From the NCBI GenBank assembly GCA_944990035.1, contig CALYLX010000112.1:1364001-1428000 (forward strand): a stretch of 64,000 bases of DNA, given 5' to 3'. Source of the DNA: Clitopilus passeckerianus. Taxonomy: Eukaryota > Basidiomycota > Agaricomycetes > Agaricales > Entolomataceae. Positions within the stretch are counted from its first letter, which is position 1, and every line of letters starts with the position of its first letter. Shown piece after piece: positions 36,597 to 47,474 of the stretch. Made by a program: the position numbers and the translations under genes. The notes under the pieces are model-generated. The model had not been told where the DNA came from. It did not search any database and saw only the letters and a list, made by a program, of their open reading frames with translations.

Positions 36597-38075
36597 ATGG
36601 CGAGGAATCTCAGGTTTCTACGTTCCATGGCTACATTAACCCGCTCACCACAGACGATCTCGTACACTCCTGAAGGCGCGGTCGCTATCTCTTATTCAAC
36701 CTTGAAGTCCGACCCTCATTCCCTCGGAGCATCGATCGGTGAGTAAAACATTTGCTTCGAAGTAATGCCAAAGAAAAGCTGATTGCATGTTAGAAAAGGC
36801 ATTCGGTTCTGATCCAAAAGCTCTCGGTATCATAATTGTTCGCGACCTACCGCCAACCTTTGCCACCTTCCGTGAACGACTCCTGAAATTGGCATACAAG
36901 TTCGCACATCTTGACGAAGCAACCAGGGAAAAGTATGCGGATCCTGCCACCCGATATAGGTGTGTGTGATAGACTTGAGGCAACTGGGCAACAGCTGATG
37001 CAGAACTAGTTTTGGATGGTCCCATGGCAAGGTATGGAATCAGCCTTGAAGTCATCTATCCTTTGTCACTAAAGAATTCTCCAAAGGAAATAATGAATGG
37101 GAAGCCTGGTAAGCCCGAACGCCATCGAGGCTCTCGGCATTTGATCTGAAAGCCTGCTTTAGATCTGCTCAAAGGTTCATACTACGCAAATCCGACCATA
37201 GATAGCGCAACTGTCCCAGAAAGCGAACAGAAGGCACATCCAGAGTATTATGGACAGAATATATGTAGGTCTCATCTCATGGTCGTTCACTCGCTCCCGG
37301 ACGTTGACGTTTCATTGATCAGGGCCAAAGGCAGACGAGAAAGGGGTTGAAGGCTTCGAACAGGCATTCAAAGATCTCGGCCGGTAAGCAGAAAGGCGTA
37401 AACATATGGACACTGTGAATTGAATGTGCTATAGATTTGTCTTCCAAGTTGGAACGGACGTAGCTGAAGCATGTCAACCTTTCGCTTTATCCCATCTCTC
37501 CGATAAGGGCATGTCCCTCCCGAATCTCATCAGGACCTCGCAAACGACCAAGGCCCGGCTCCTTCATTACTTCCCTCCGGCACCTGGCTCTGTCCAACCA
37601 GATAAGGACGAACCAGTCGATAGCTGGTGTGGATTCCATCTCGATCATTCCATGTTGACCGGCCTTTGCTCTGTGAGGTTCTCTAATGGTAGATAACACC
37701 AGTCAGCTGACTTCTTGCATGTAGGCAATGTTCCTGGAGGAAACTGCCGGAGGGGAGCCACGCATGGTTTCATCTCCTTCCCCTGAATCAGGACTTTACA
37801 TCCGCAATCGGGGAGGCGAGCTGACGAAGGTTTCCATCCCTGCTGACTGCCTAGCATTCCAAACCGGCGAGGCGCTTGAGGTTGCTACAGGGAAGAGACT
37901 CCGCGCGACTCCTCACTGCGTACGCGTCGGCACCAGCCAAAACGCAGCCAAGATCTCCCGTGAAACCTTTGCGCTTTTCATGCAGCCAAATACCGAACAG
38001 TATCTCTCAGAGACGGAGACATTTGGGGCTTTCAGCAAGAAGGTATTTGATGAACATTATACAGATACTATGTGA
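36597..38075 (+). CDS. 2-oxoglutarate/Fe(II)-dependent oxygenase, isopenicillin-N-synthase-like fold
   Basis: The start ATG at 36597 gives a basic, amphipathic N-terminus (MARNLRFLRSMATLTRS), a possible mitochondrial presequence; the second Met is at residue 11. The N-terminal DIOX-like half includes ALGIIIVRDLPP and SFGWSHGKEIMNGKPDLLKG. The iron ligands are HxD in CGFHLDHSMLTGL and the distal His in RATPHCVRV; the 2OG-binding Arg is likely in SRETFALFMQP. Eight or more exons are needed, two of them about 22-25 nt. The C-terminus ends FDEHYTDTM at 38075. Members of this family in plants and fungi are conserved but without an agreed substrate. It converges on ATG26 with only 88 bases between stop codons. 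Confidence 0.85.
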
Positions 38076-38163
38076 GATGTCATCTAGGGAACCTGCAAGA
38101 AGAACGAAATCTATGTGCACAGCTACCAAAGAAAGTCATGTGTAAGAGCGTAGAAGAATGAGA

Positions 38164-41100
38164 TCATGAAGCATTAGAACTTGAGCGAGGGCGCGATGGT
38201 GGTGACGACCCTAGCATAAATTTATCAGGCAATACAGATAACATGGCAGTTGCAAAACTCGTACGATGGGCTACTTCATCTCTGGAGAAGCTACGTCGGG
38301 AGCCAATGGATGAACGCCGAGCATCCTGGTCGTCTATGACGCTCCAATCCTCGCTCGGTGCGCCGTGAGCCGAGCCTGCGGAATCATACCCGGACGCATT
38401 TGACCGGCTGCGTCGGTGGGAGCGTTTGATAGGTGCCTCTGCATCGGAATCGTCCGTGTCGCTGTCGGGGCTTGGAGGAGTGCGTTTAATTAAAGAGCGT
38501 GCGTATTCAAGGTCTCGGTAGATCGCTTCGATAGCAGTTGCCACGCCGTTTTCCTACCGATGGAAGTTTTTCAGAAACATGTATCTAGAGTATGGCGGCC
38601 ACCGCTCACCCTGCGAATCTGCTCACCGAGCAATCTGGCTCGGTCGATTTGCTTGACGTCTGTTGTTGCTGATACCAATGCCTCAGTTAAGGCCGGAACG
38701 GTCAATTTCCGGACCGCCGTTCCCACGCCGAGCGCCTCAACACGGTCGGCCCAAAACATCTGGTCTCCAAAGAAAGGTCGAATGATGGTGGGTATTCCAG
38801 CTGGAATGTTGTTCAATCCTAGCCTGAGGAAGAAGATTCGTAACCATACCTCTCAAGCTTGCACCTGTGGTCCCTGCACCGCCATGGTGGCAAGCAGCAT
38901 CAATCCTCTGGAACAACCAATCATGAGGCACAGACGAGATGGCATAGATTTGCTTCGGCAATGGTTCCTCAGGTTCAGCAGCTTCGTCCGACTTCACATG
39001 GAGCCGGTCGGACCACCCTTTGGAAAGAATGGCATGTACACCACTCTTCACAACTGCTTCAATGACACATTGAGTCATCGCCCTTGGGTCGGAGACTACA
39101 ATACTTCCAAAGCCAATGTAGACAATCCTCTTCCCGAGCTTGCGAGCTCCGTCGATAAACTCGAGAAGGTCAGGGGAGCAGACCATTTCTTTGCACTGAC
39201 GTCCGCATCATCGAGGAACCAGTAGCCAGTGACCCGAATCCACTCGGGCCAGTCCAGAGGTGGCGGCACCACGCTAGGGCTAAAATTGTACAAGAAAGGA
39301 ATCTTGTGAGGTTCCATCCTGTCCAAGCTTGTTGGTTCCAAATGCAGAAGGTTTCTTCGCCAGCGGTTGATCTGGCCAGCGGTCGCTCGCCAGAAGACCT
39401 GGTCAAACATGACATATGTCTGTTGAAGATGAGTTTATTGGTGTTGGCACTTGTTGAATCGGCGATCCATACCATGTAGTTATAACTTCCTCCCATCTGA
39501 GGTTCCGGGTTAATAAATGTAGGATCTGAGAAGCATGTATGTATATGCGTTACCTTTCGCTCTGGAACTGCAAATGCGTGTGGATAAGCCCTACAGGCAA
39601 ACTGTGATTAGTCCAGGCCTTGTGCGAAATTGAAGTCCGGCAAACCTAGTCCTCGACCATGTCATAGTGAAAGCCCTGAAATATGGGATGGCCAAAGCCT
39701 CTGCTATATGGTATCCTCCCATTGCACTGGGACTCTCAACTAGGACGTCAGTGTCCTGACATGCATCCCAGGATGTCTTGAGGAGATCCTCGACCCAACC
39801 TCTGAACTTGAGGAGACCTTCCTTCAAGAATGATACGGTGAACGTCCCATTCTCAACGCAGATCCTCATCAGCTCAGCAGGATCGCCACCAACATAGCCA
39901 AACTTGATGCCATGCTACAGACCTCCCAGTGAGTTCGGATCGTAGAAGCAAGCCTAACGACCTACAGATTCAATCCAATCCTTGAACTCTCCATGAGTCG
40001 CAATCTTGCATCGATGACCATCTGCCATCAGGCCCTTTGCTAGCGAAATATATGGTTGAACGTCTCCTCGGGATCCAATAGTAAGGAACGTGAATCGAAG
40101 TGATTTGTTGGGTTTGAAAGTCAAAAACGTGGATGACGCGGAAGTGAACATTACGGCTGGCAGAGATTCAGCCATGTTTTCAGAAACCGCAGGTGATGGA
40201 TCAGATTCGGTAGCTGAGCGACTGTAGTCAAACTCCTCCAAGACAAGAGCATCGCGTTTTCCGGGAGAGAGTTCGCTTTCTCCCAATGCTAGGCGCCGTT
40301 TGACGTCTTCCATTTGGCGGCGTAGTAGGAACGCGAATGCGTATCGTTTCTCTTCTGCGCCAAACTCGAAGAAAAGCTCCTCATGGCCTCTCACGATCAC
40401 AACTAGTCCGTGATGTCCAAATCGTGTCGCCTTTGTCTCTTCGAGAGAAAGAATGTCCCGAATGGGTAGTGCCATCTATAAAGCAGTCAGAACCTGGGGA
40501 AATGGAAAATCATGATGTACGTACCCGTGTACGGACACTGAGAGGGCCACTAGATTTAAAGCAGAAATGATTAGTGGAGACATAAAGTCTCCCAAATATG
40601 GGTAAAAGCCTGAAGATATAGCCCGGGAAATCTGGAACGACGTTCAATTAATACGATATCCTGAGCTGTACTCGTTCAATACGCACACCCAAGTAGCTTC
40701 TCTTTCTCATCATAGGCGAATGCAGTTCTAAACTTCTCCACAATTTCTGGATCCAATGGGGTATCGGGGGTTTCTAAGATGCTGAAAGCCATATCGCCAA
40801 CTGGAAATCGACTTGAAGGTAGCGACGATGATGGGGAACTTGGGGAATACATTTCTTTGACGCCAGGAGTGATTGCAGTATTTGGCTCACTGGCGGAGCT
40901 TCCGAAAACGCGTCGACCTTTGAGCCAGCTAGGTACGCTCCATAGACTGCCCTCTCTGCTTAGTGTTTGGTCAGGTTCAAGACTAGACGAAAGAGTGGAG
41001 GGTGGGTACGTGTGATCAGAGCTACTGGTAGATGCAGTAAGCCGATGGGTGTGATCATCTTGGCCTGCGCTTGACGGCGTTTCGGGGGGAGAGTTGGTAA

Positions 41101-43324
41101 CGGGAACGAACGACGCTGAATTGAAGCGCCGTGAGACATGCATAAAGTCTTCGGTATCGAGTACGGGCTCTGAGTGTGTTGAAGTGACTTGACGAGTTAG
41201 GGTCTCTTGGATTGGTCGTAGGAATCCCGGAAGTAGACGGAAACTCGAGCTCGATTTGATGGTAGACGTGTCGGCTGGGAGAGTCGAGGCTCGTTCGGGG
41301 GATAGGGTAGCAGCTTTCGCCACTGTTGTGTCTAGTACTGTTTGATTTCCTTCATGCTCGGGACCAGTACGGCATGACTGAACGGCTTCACGAATTTGTT
41401 CAAGGGCCCCGTTGATGTCATGGAAGTAGGCGAAGAAGTAGGAATCGACCGAAAATTGCTCCGATTTATCGAAAACCTTGACTTCCAGGGTTTCGCTGAA
41501 GTCCATAGCGGCGGACTTCTCGACGTCGAGAATTAAGGAATAAGGTATAGCAATCTGCAAACATGTCAACGTCGGGACTTGTGAATCAACTAATTACTGA
41601 CCTTCACACTATCACCCATATTCTGGGCCTTGAAGATGACTTTCCTTACCGCTTTGACCCATTCTTCACGGCTTGGTCCGGAATCAGCAAGCAGCTGGAC
41701 CGTCTTCTGGTTTGTGCGAATCCGGAATCCTTTCTCGCCGACATGATCGCAGGATACGGCGTATCTCAAGTCCACAATTCCGTGGGGAAAGTAAGGGTCC
41801 TAGTTATGATAAGGACATGTCATAAATGCATCGCAAGTCACAAGAATAGACTCACGGATGAAGACTGGTACCATGACAGAGCATCATTCTTCAAGACAAA
41901 CCAATGCTTTATCCACCGTTTAGTACGCTGTGTCTTCTTGTTGAGTGAGCCAGATTTGAGGACCTGGTCTTCTCTTGATGGCATGTGTGCGAAGAAACAC
42001 AAATAATTGTTTGTGAGGTACATATATCCTTGCAGTAGGATAGATCTTAGCAGCCAGCAAGGCATCTCTGTGCATACATTAATGAAATATTGCGAGAATT
42101 CAAAGACGTGAACATACCGGCCCAGACCTCATCGATATCATTGAGCTCAAAGACTTCTTTCAGCTTCCTTGCAAGCCCTGCTCTTCTCTGCAGCCTCACA
42201 GTAGCCATACTTCCCGTTCTGATCGGAGTAACACGTTTCAGGAGGCTAGCTGTCATACTCTCAGGTTGGACCGCTTCTGAGAGCGATCTGCGCAGCTGAA
42301 TAGGGCTCGCAGAAGGAGGCTGCGGAGTACGCTCAAAGTCTGCAGCTTCATCTTCACTTTCTGATCCTGACACAGGTATTTCCTGTTCTTCCTCCAACGG
42401 GGTGAACGAGGTAGGGTCATGTCGGATGGCGTGATGAGAATTGAGAAGCCGCGAACGCGCCAAGGGCCGGTGAATTGTGTGTATAGACGAGGCCAGAGGT
42501 ACTGTTTCCAAGAATTCTGTGTTAGGATATCATACGAATGAATTGTATTGCTCTGCTTACGATCTCCTGGTGTGTCATCCTCGTCGCCGGAGCTACCGTC
42601 TTGATTTGACATGTCGTCATCATTCTCTACAGCTGCCCACGGGAGGGCCTGAATAGCTTGAATGAGCGTTTGCGTGCCAGCCCGCATCTAAGTAAGCAAG
42701 GTTAGCCTGGAAACAAGCGCTATCAGGACATGAAACGGACAGATCCGTGACCTTGGAAGGCATCTAAGGTCGGTCTAAGACGAGGGGAGTCCGGCGCAAC
42801 AAAGGGTGAGTCGTCGGTCGGGGTTGGACCATCTGCTTCCGAGGTGAACTTGAAAGGCTCTGAGTTAGAGCGGCCAATAGGTGTGGGGTCATCGAGGTGA
42901 TTGGCTGCAGGTATAGACGTGGTCAGGCGACGAGGAGACGACGGACGAGATGCATTTGGGGTCGGACCTGACGATAAGATAGTTTGTCAGTTTAGAGTGG
43001 CTGCTATAGAGCTGGTTACGATATACCATCGTCATCCTTAGCACCCTCCTTTCCTTTGCCCTTCCGACTTAGGCTAAACAATCTACGATGTCCGGAGGAT
43101 GGAGGTGAAGATGGGGGGCTTGCTTTCGATTTACTACTGATACTTCTGCTAAGTTTCTCAACGGCCGAAGACATCCTCTTGACGCGACTCGGTGATGTAG
43201 AAAGATCTACTGGCGATTGGGAGCTGCTCAAGTCTAATGCATGGGGAGAAGTGTCTACGGTTGGAGCAGTTGTTGGGTCGTGGGTCCAAGGCTGAAGGTT
43301 CGGTATGTTGTGCGGTTTGGACAT
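38164..43324 (-). CDS. ATG26: Sterol 3-beta-glucosyltransferase (Atg26/Ugt51) with GRAM and PH domains, one frame break
   Basis: It adds glucose from UDP-glucose to membrane sterols; in some fungi it is needed for pexophagy. The start ATG at 43324 begins [17 protein letters not shown], followed by a long Ser/Pro-rich region. Next are a GRAM domain ([17 protein letters not shown]...[17 protein letters not shown]), a PH domain ([20 protein letters not shown]...[12 protein letters not shown]), a Ser-rich linker and a second GRAM half ([16 protein letters not shown]...[20 protein letters not shown]). The GT1 domain has [18 protein letters not shown] and the donor-site motif [19 protein letters not shown] followed by [14 protein letters not shown]. 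The C-terminal tail is acidic and Ser/Arg-rich. One base appears lost in the run at 39173-39176 (between AKKWSAP and [13 protein letters not shown]). At least ten introns; about 1450 residues. Confidence 0.92.
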
Positions 43325-43469
43325 CGTGTGTTCCGCCGTCCGCCCTGCGAAACGGTGATGTTGGAATACAAGGATTCGATGATTGAAGACCTCAAAGCTG
43401 TAGAGGCGTTCCAGCCAAGGGTACTTGGCCTAAATTGAGTTTACAATGCGGTGCTAGTTTACCGAGTGC

Positions 43470-43477
43470 CACGTGAC
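43470..43477. promoter_or_regulatory. CACGTGAC E-box in the ATG26 / SUR7-like divergent promoter
   Basis: A CACGTG core with the AC flank favoured by Cbf1/USF-type bHLH factors, 146 bases upstream of the ATG26 start codon (minus strand) and 145 bases upstream of the SUR7-like start. The central position fits a shared element. The evidence is the motif alone. Confidence 0.3.
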
Positions 43478-43614
43478 CAAACACGTTCCAGTCGCGAGTT
43501 CGAGATTCACTTGACGTTTTCCGAGCTTATAACCTCAAGGCTCTAGCTCCCTGTCATCCCCTCATTGTCTAATCCTTCTTTTTTGATATCCCTTATTGAT
43601 TTTACGAACAAATA

Positions 43615-44787
43615 ATGAGGGGGGAACTTTGTATCGGGGCAGCTTCGGTTTTGTCGTAAGTTCAACTTGGATATCGGATCCCGCCTGCGGTTCGAACTGA
43701 CATACACCTCCAGGTTAGTATCAATGCTCTTGATGATCTTTGCTCATGTCTGCTTTTTTCCTTATCACATCTGGGCTGCTGTCTAACCGAGCCGACGCTT
43801 TAGGTGGGCCAAATCAATACCTCTACCGTTCCACGTAAAATATCCTTCGTGAGTACTGCTCATTTGTCAACCTGGCTGCTCCATTCATACCGCATGTCAA
43901 GGTCAATGTCAATACCTCGGGCTATGGGTAGGCATACCTTTGTCACCTTCAACCCATTTTACTCAATGGTATCCTAGAGCTGCATTAGAGGCTTCGCTCT
44001 CTGATCCGTTCAACTACATTTATACCAACAACGCTAGTGCTCCTCGTGGGGTCCGAGCTGGCCTGCGTCAACTGTACAAGTTCGGATTGTATTCGGACTG
44101 TGCATACGTCAACGAAACAGCTGGAATCTGTTCCAATCAGACCATTGGCCGAAGTTTTCACCCTTACGATGTCATCCTAGCTGACATGTACTTCAATTAT
44201 ACCATCATCACACACCCGCTCCTCGATGGGACACAATTTGCCGACTCTGGATACCTTGGCGCAAATACCAAAGCAGCGTATTGGATGCTGCTGCTCGGAA
44301 CAATCTGTGCTGCACTATCCTCCTCACGTCAGTCCTCAGTTTTCCACAATTTCTACTGCGCGGGCTGATCACTTTGAAATAGCGGAATCTGAAGAACAAC
44401 CTTACGTTCTTCGTATCGTCGATTTTCTCGGTTGCAGGGAGCCTTCTCCTACTCATTGGAGCCGCCATCTGGACAGTGATCATAAAAAAGTCGGAGGATA
44501 TCAACAAGCTCATCATTGCCACCCCGTCTTCGCAACCATTGGGGATTACTGTTTCGACCGGCGAAGGCTTATACTTGACCTGGGCGGCATTTGTTTGCCT
44601 CGTGGTTTCGGTCATACCCTATATGATTAGGTGCGTGGCTTGGCCAATTTTGCCCTTGCCCGGCCTCATTGCTAATGGCTATGCACACTCGCAGCTGCTG
44701 TACATACAGAGGATGATATCAAGACACATGATGCAGGTCATCGCTACACGAAACCCAAAACTCACGAGCTCCGACGGAACTGCATGA
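43615..44787 (+). CDS. SUR7/PalI-like four-helix plasma-membrane protein
   Basis: SUR7/PalI proteins mark eisosome-type cortical patches or act in ambient-pH sensing. The start ATG at 43615 gives MRGELCIGAASVLSLVSMLL, helix 1, then HVGQINTSTVPRKISFVNVN, matching the G-x-I-x-T-S-T-V-P motif of the family. The extracellular loop has N-glycosylation sites and two Cys (LYSDCAYVNETAGICSN). Helix 2 is YWMLLLGTICAALS, helix 3 FFVSSIFSVAGSLLLLIGAA, helix 4 LTWAAFVCLVVSVIPYMIRC. The cytosolic tail is short. Joins 43655-43715, 43762-43803 and 43928-43976 read well. The intron between helices 2 and 3 (44335-44385) is uncertain: the GTCAGT donor is out of phase, and an in-phase donor (GTTTTC) is weak. 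The family call is good; the specific role is not settled. Confidence 0.75.
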
Positions 44788-45183
44788 ACTCACTGAAATA
44801 ATGACTTTAGCATGGAATGAACTCGATGGACAGTTCTACCTATATATCATTTTACTTTATTACCCCCATGAATGTACATAGATATCTCTTGTTTCTCACC
44901 AGCAATAACGAATGCCTTTCAACCTGCATCCATCCTTCTGGCTTTCTCAAAGGCTACAGGGCGACAGACTCGGAGTATCTGGACATCCAGAATGGACCAT
45001 TTGCGTCCATCATTTGTTGGCTTACATACGCGATGCCATTGTTGGTGGTCGACGGGTGACATTCGCCGTTCCTAACGCAGCTTTTGTCGCGCCCCCGAGC
45101 TTATATTTTCCTTCTTAACTACCACCACGCTTTCCTTTCATCTTTCATCTTTACTTTCATTGTCGCCTAATTTTTAACCAACC
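44788..45183. promoter_or_regulatory. Promoter region of the GH72 gene with CT-rich tract
   Basis: Non-coding as far as I can see. A pyrimidine-rich tract (about 45107-45165, mostly C and T) lies directly before the ATG at 45184, typical of strongly expressed fungal genes. A purine-poor leader follows to AACCATGC at the start codon. No other motif stands out. Confidence 0.45.
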
Positions 45184-47155
45184 ATGCGTCTTTCACGAGT
45201 AGCCACTGCTGTGGCTGCCCTCACTAGCCTTACTGGCACCGTCCATGCAATTTCCAAAATCTCCCGCCAAGGCAGGTATCTGTACAAGGATGACGGTACT
45301 CGCTTCTACATCAAGGGTATTGCCTACCAGGAGCAAGGTATACATCTCTGAAGTCTGTAAGACCTGGAAGGTGATATCTAAACCTATAACTAGGTGAGGT
45401 CGTAGCAAGCGATGACAACCCCTTCGGAGAGCCTTCGACCTTCATCGACCCCCTTGCCCTTCCGGATGCCTGCAATCGCGACATTCCCAAGCTCACTGAC
45501 CTGGGTGTCAATGCCATTCGAGTCTACAGCGTCAACTCCTCATTGAATCACGATGCGTGCATGTCTGCCCTCAGTGGTGCTGGAATTTATACCATGTGAG
45601 AAAGCATCGCTCCTTTTTCTTATTTTCAGTATCTGATACGTGTTTCTAGCATCGACTTGGCTATCCCACTCAACGGCTCCATTGACCGTCTTTCACCCTC
45701 GTGGACTACCAACCTTTTGGATAGTTACATCAACACTATTGACGCCTTCTCCAAGTATGACAACGTCTTGGCCTTCAACGTCGGAAATGAGGTCGTACTT
45801 GGTGACAGCACTGCTGTCGCACCCTACGTCAAGGCTGCTGCCCGTGATACCAAGGCCTACCTGTGCGTGTTGATTCTTCGGGTATGATTCGGGCTGTTTA
45901 CGCCTAACATCAATTTCTCCGTAGGAAATCCAAGTCCTCCTCCGTCCTTGTCGGCTATGCCTCCATTAACGGTGGCTCAACTTTCCGTGATCCCTTGGCC
46001 AACTACCTTGCTTGCGACACAGAAGCCACTTCTATCGACATTTACGGATTGAACGACTAGTACGTGGCATCGTGGGCATTTCTATTTTCTTGAATTCTCA
46101 TCCAACTTTCTCCCGATCTCAGTTCATGGTGTGGTGATTCTAGCTTTGAAAATTCGTATGCAGGAACATTTGGTGATTTCGCTGGCTATAACGTTGTTGC
46201 ATACCTTTCCGAATTCGGTTGCGTCAAGAATCCTCCCCGCTTGTGGACGGAGGTCGATGCTATCTTCAGCAGCCAGATGTCCCCTGTCTGGTCTGGAGGT
46301 GTTGCATTCTCCTACTTCCCAGCTTCCAGTGCTGATGGCCAATTCGGTATGGTCACCGTGTCTGACGACCAGAAGACTGTCACGACAAGCGACGACTACG
46401 ACCGTCTGAAGACTCACTACACACAGGCCAATGGACCCAACTCTCCTTCTCAGAGCGATGCTGCTGCTTCGACTTACGCTACCTGCCCCTCTACCAACGA
46501 CACTTTCGTCGCTTCAACTACCCTGCCACCCACTCCCAACGAGGCTGCTTGCAACTGTTTGGAGCAGAACCTTAGCTGTCGATTCACGCCTCAAACCGCC
46601 AACTATTCAGCTGTTGTTGGCGAGTTGTTGAACGTCGGATGCAGCCTTGTTGGGGGAAGGGCGGATCCTGCGATGACATCGGTGGCGATGGTCAGACCGG
46701 TGTCTATGGCCGCCTTTCTGGTTGCGACCCCAGTATGTTCATCTCGTTCCTCGACTCTGAATCTGTGCTGACTTTCTCCACTAGGGGTCAAGCTATCCTA
46801 CGTCTTCTCCGAATTCTATGAGCTCAACGACCGCAATGCTCAGTCATGCAGCTTCGCCGGCAATGGCACAATCAACGCTGCCGCACCCAGCGGCGTCTCT
46901 GCAGCCAATGCTGCCGCCACCTCTTGTGTTCCAAGCCCGTCTGCTACCTTTGTGCCCACGGCACCCACTGGCTCGAGTAACAACAATGGTGGAGGCAGCT
47001 CAACCAAGGGTGGCTCTTCACCTTCCGGTGGCAGCAACAATGGTAGTGACGGGAACAATGGCGCGATGAGCCTCTCTGGTGAAGCTGGCCTGCTCACTGG
47101 CCTCGTCTCGGTTGCTCTTGCCTCTGTCGCAAGTGCTTTCTGGACGCTTGCTTAA
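45184..47155 (+). CDS. GPI-anchored 1,3-beta-glucanosyltransferase (GH72 with X8/CBM43), one frame break
   Basis: Gas/Gel enzymes cut and rejoin beta-1,3-glucan chains in the wall. The signal peptide is MRLSRVATAVAALTSLTGTV, then ISKISRQGRYLYKDDGTRFY. The GH72 domain holds the proton donor in FNVGNEVVLGD and the nucleophile in VVAYLSEFGCVKNPPR, with SYFPASSADGQFGMV. The X8 (CBM43) domain has its Cys set (ACNCLEQNLSCRF ... GGSCDDIGGDGQTGVYG). A Ser/Gly-rich linker and a hydrophobic tail (GLLTGLVSVALASVASAFWT) give a GPI signal. At 46652-46656 (GGGGG) the frame slips by one base between LLNVGCSLVG and KGGSCDDI; one more G repairs it. There are six or so introns; the tail and catalytic parts are otherwise in frame. 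Confidence 0.93.
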
Positions 47156-47474
47156 GCGACGAAGAAAATTGTACATGTTTTTGTGAACGATTGAGGAGAC
47201 GACATTGACTCTTTTACTACTGTAGTCTATACCCACAGGACTTCATTGCAGCCTTTATTTTGTTCTATCTATTGCCTATGGACGTATTCCACAATCCACA
47301 CGCTCTTTAAAAATTAAAAACAGACTTTGTATTGATTTCTATGTGCGTGGGAAGAATATAGAGCAATGTCACGTGTAGAACGTCACAACTTCGGCAAACG
47401 CCTTTTCTACTTTCCCACCCAATCTTTGAGTGTTTGACGAGACCGCGACTGTCTCTTGCAACATCTCAACCTCT
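47156..47474. other. Intergenic region with CACGTG site
   Basis: The 3' end of the GH72 gene and the promoter of the RRM/CCHC gene. A GTCACGTG (E-box) stands at 47368-47375, about 100 bases before the next ATG. A second GTCAC half site follows at about 47382. No coding sequence was found. Confidence 0.4.

Noticed and set aside
46640..46670. An intron at the GH72 frame change
   Set aside because: The only GT near it (GTTGGGGGAAG) would give an intron of about 11 nt, far too short.
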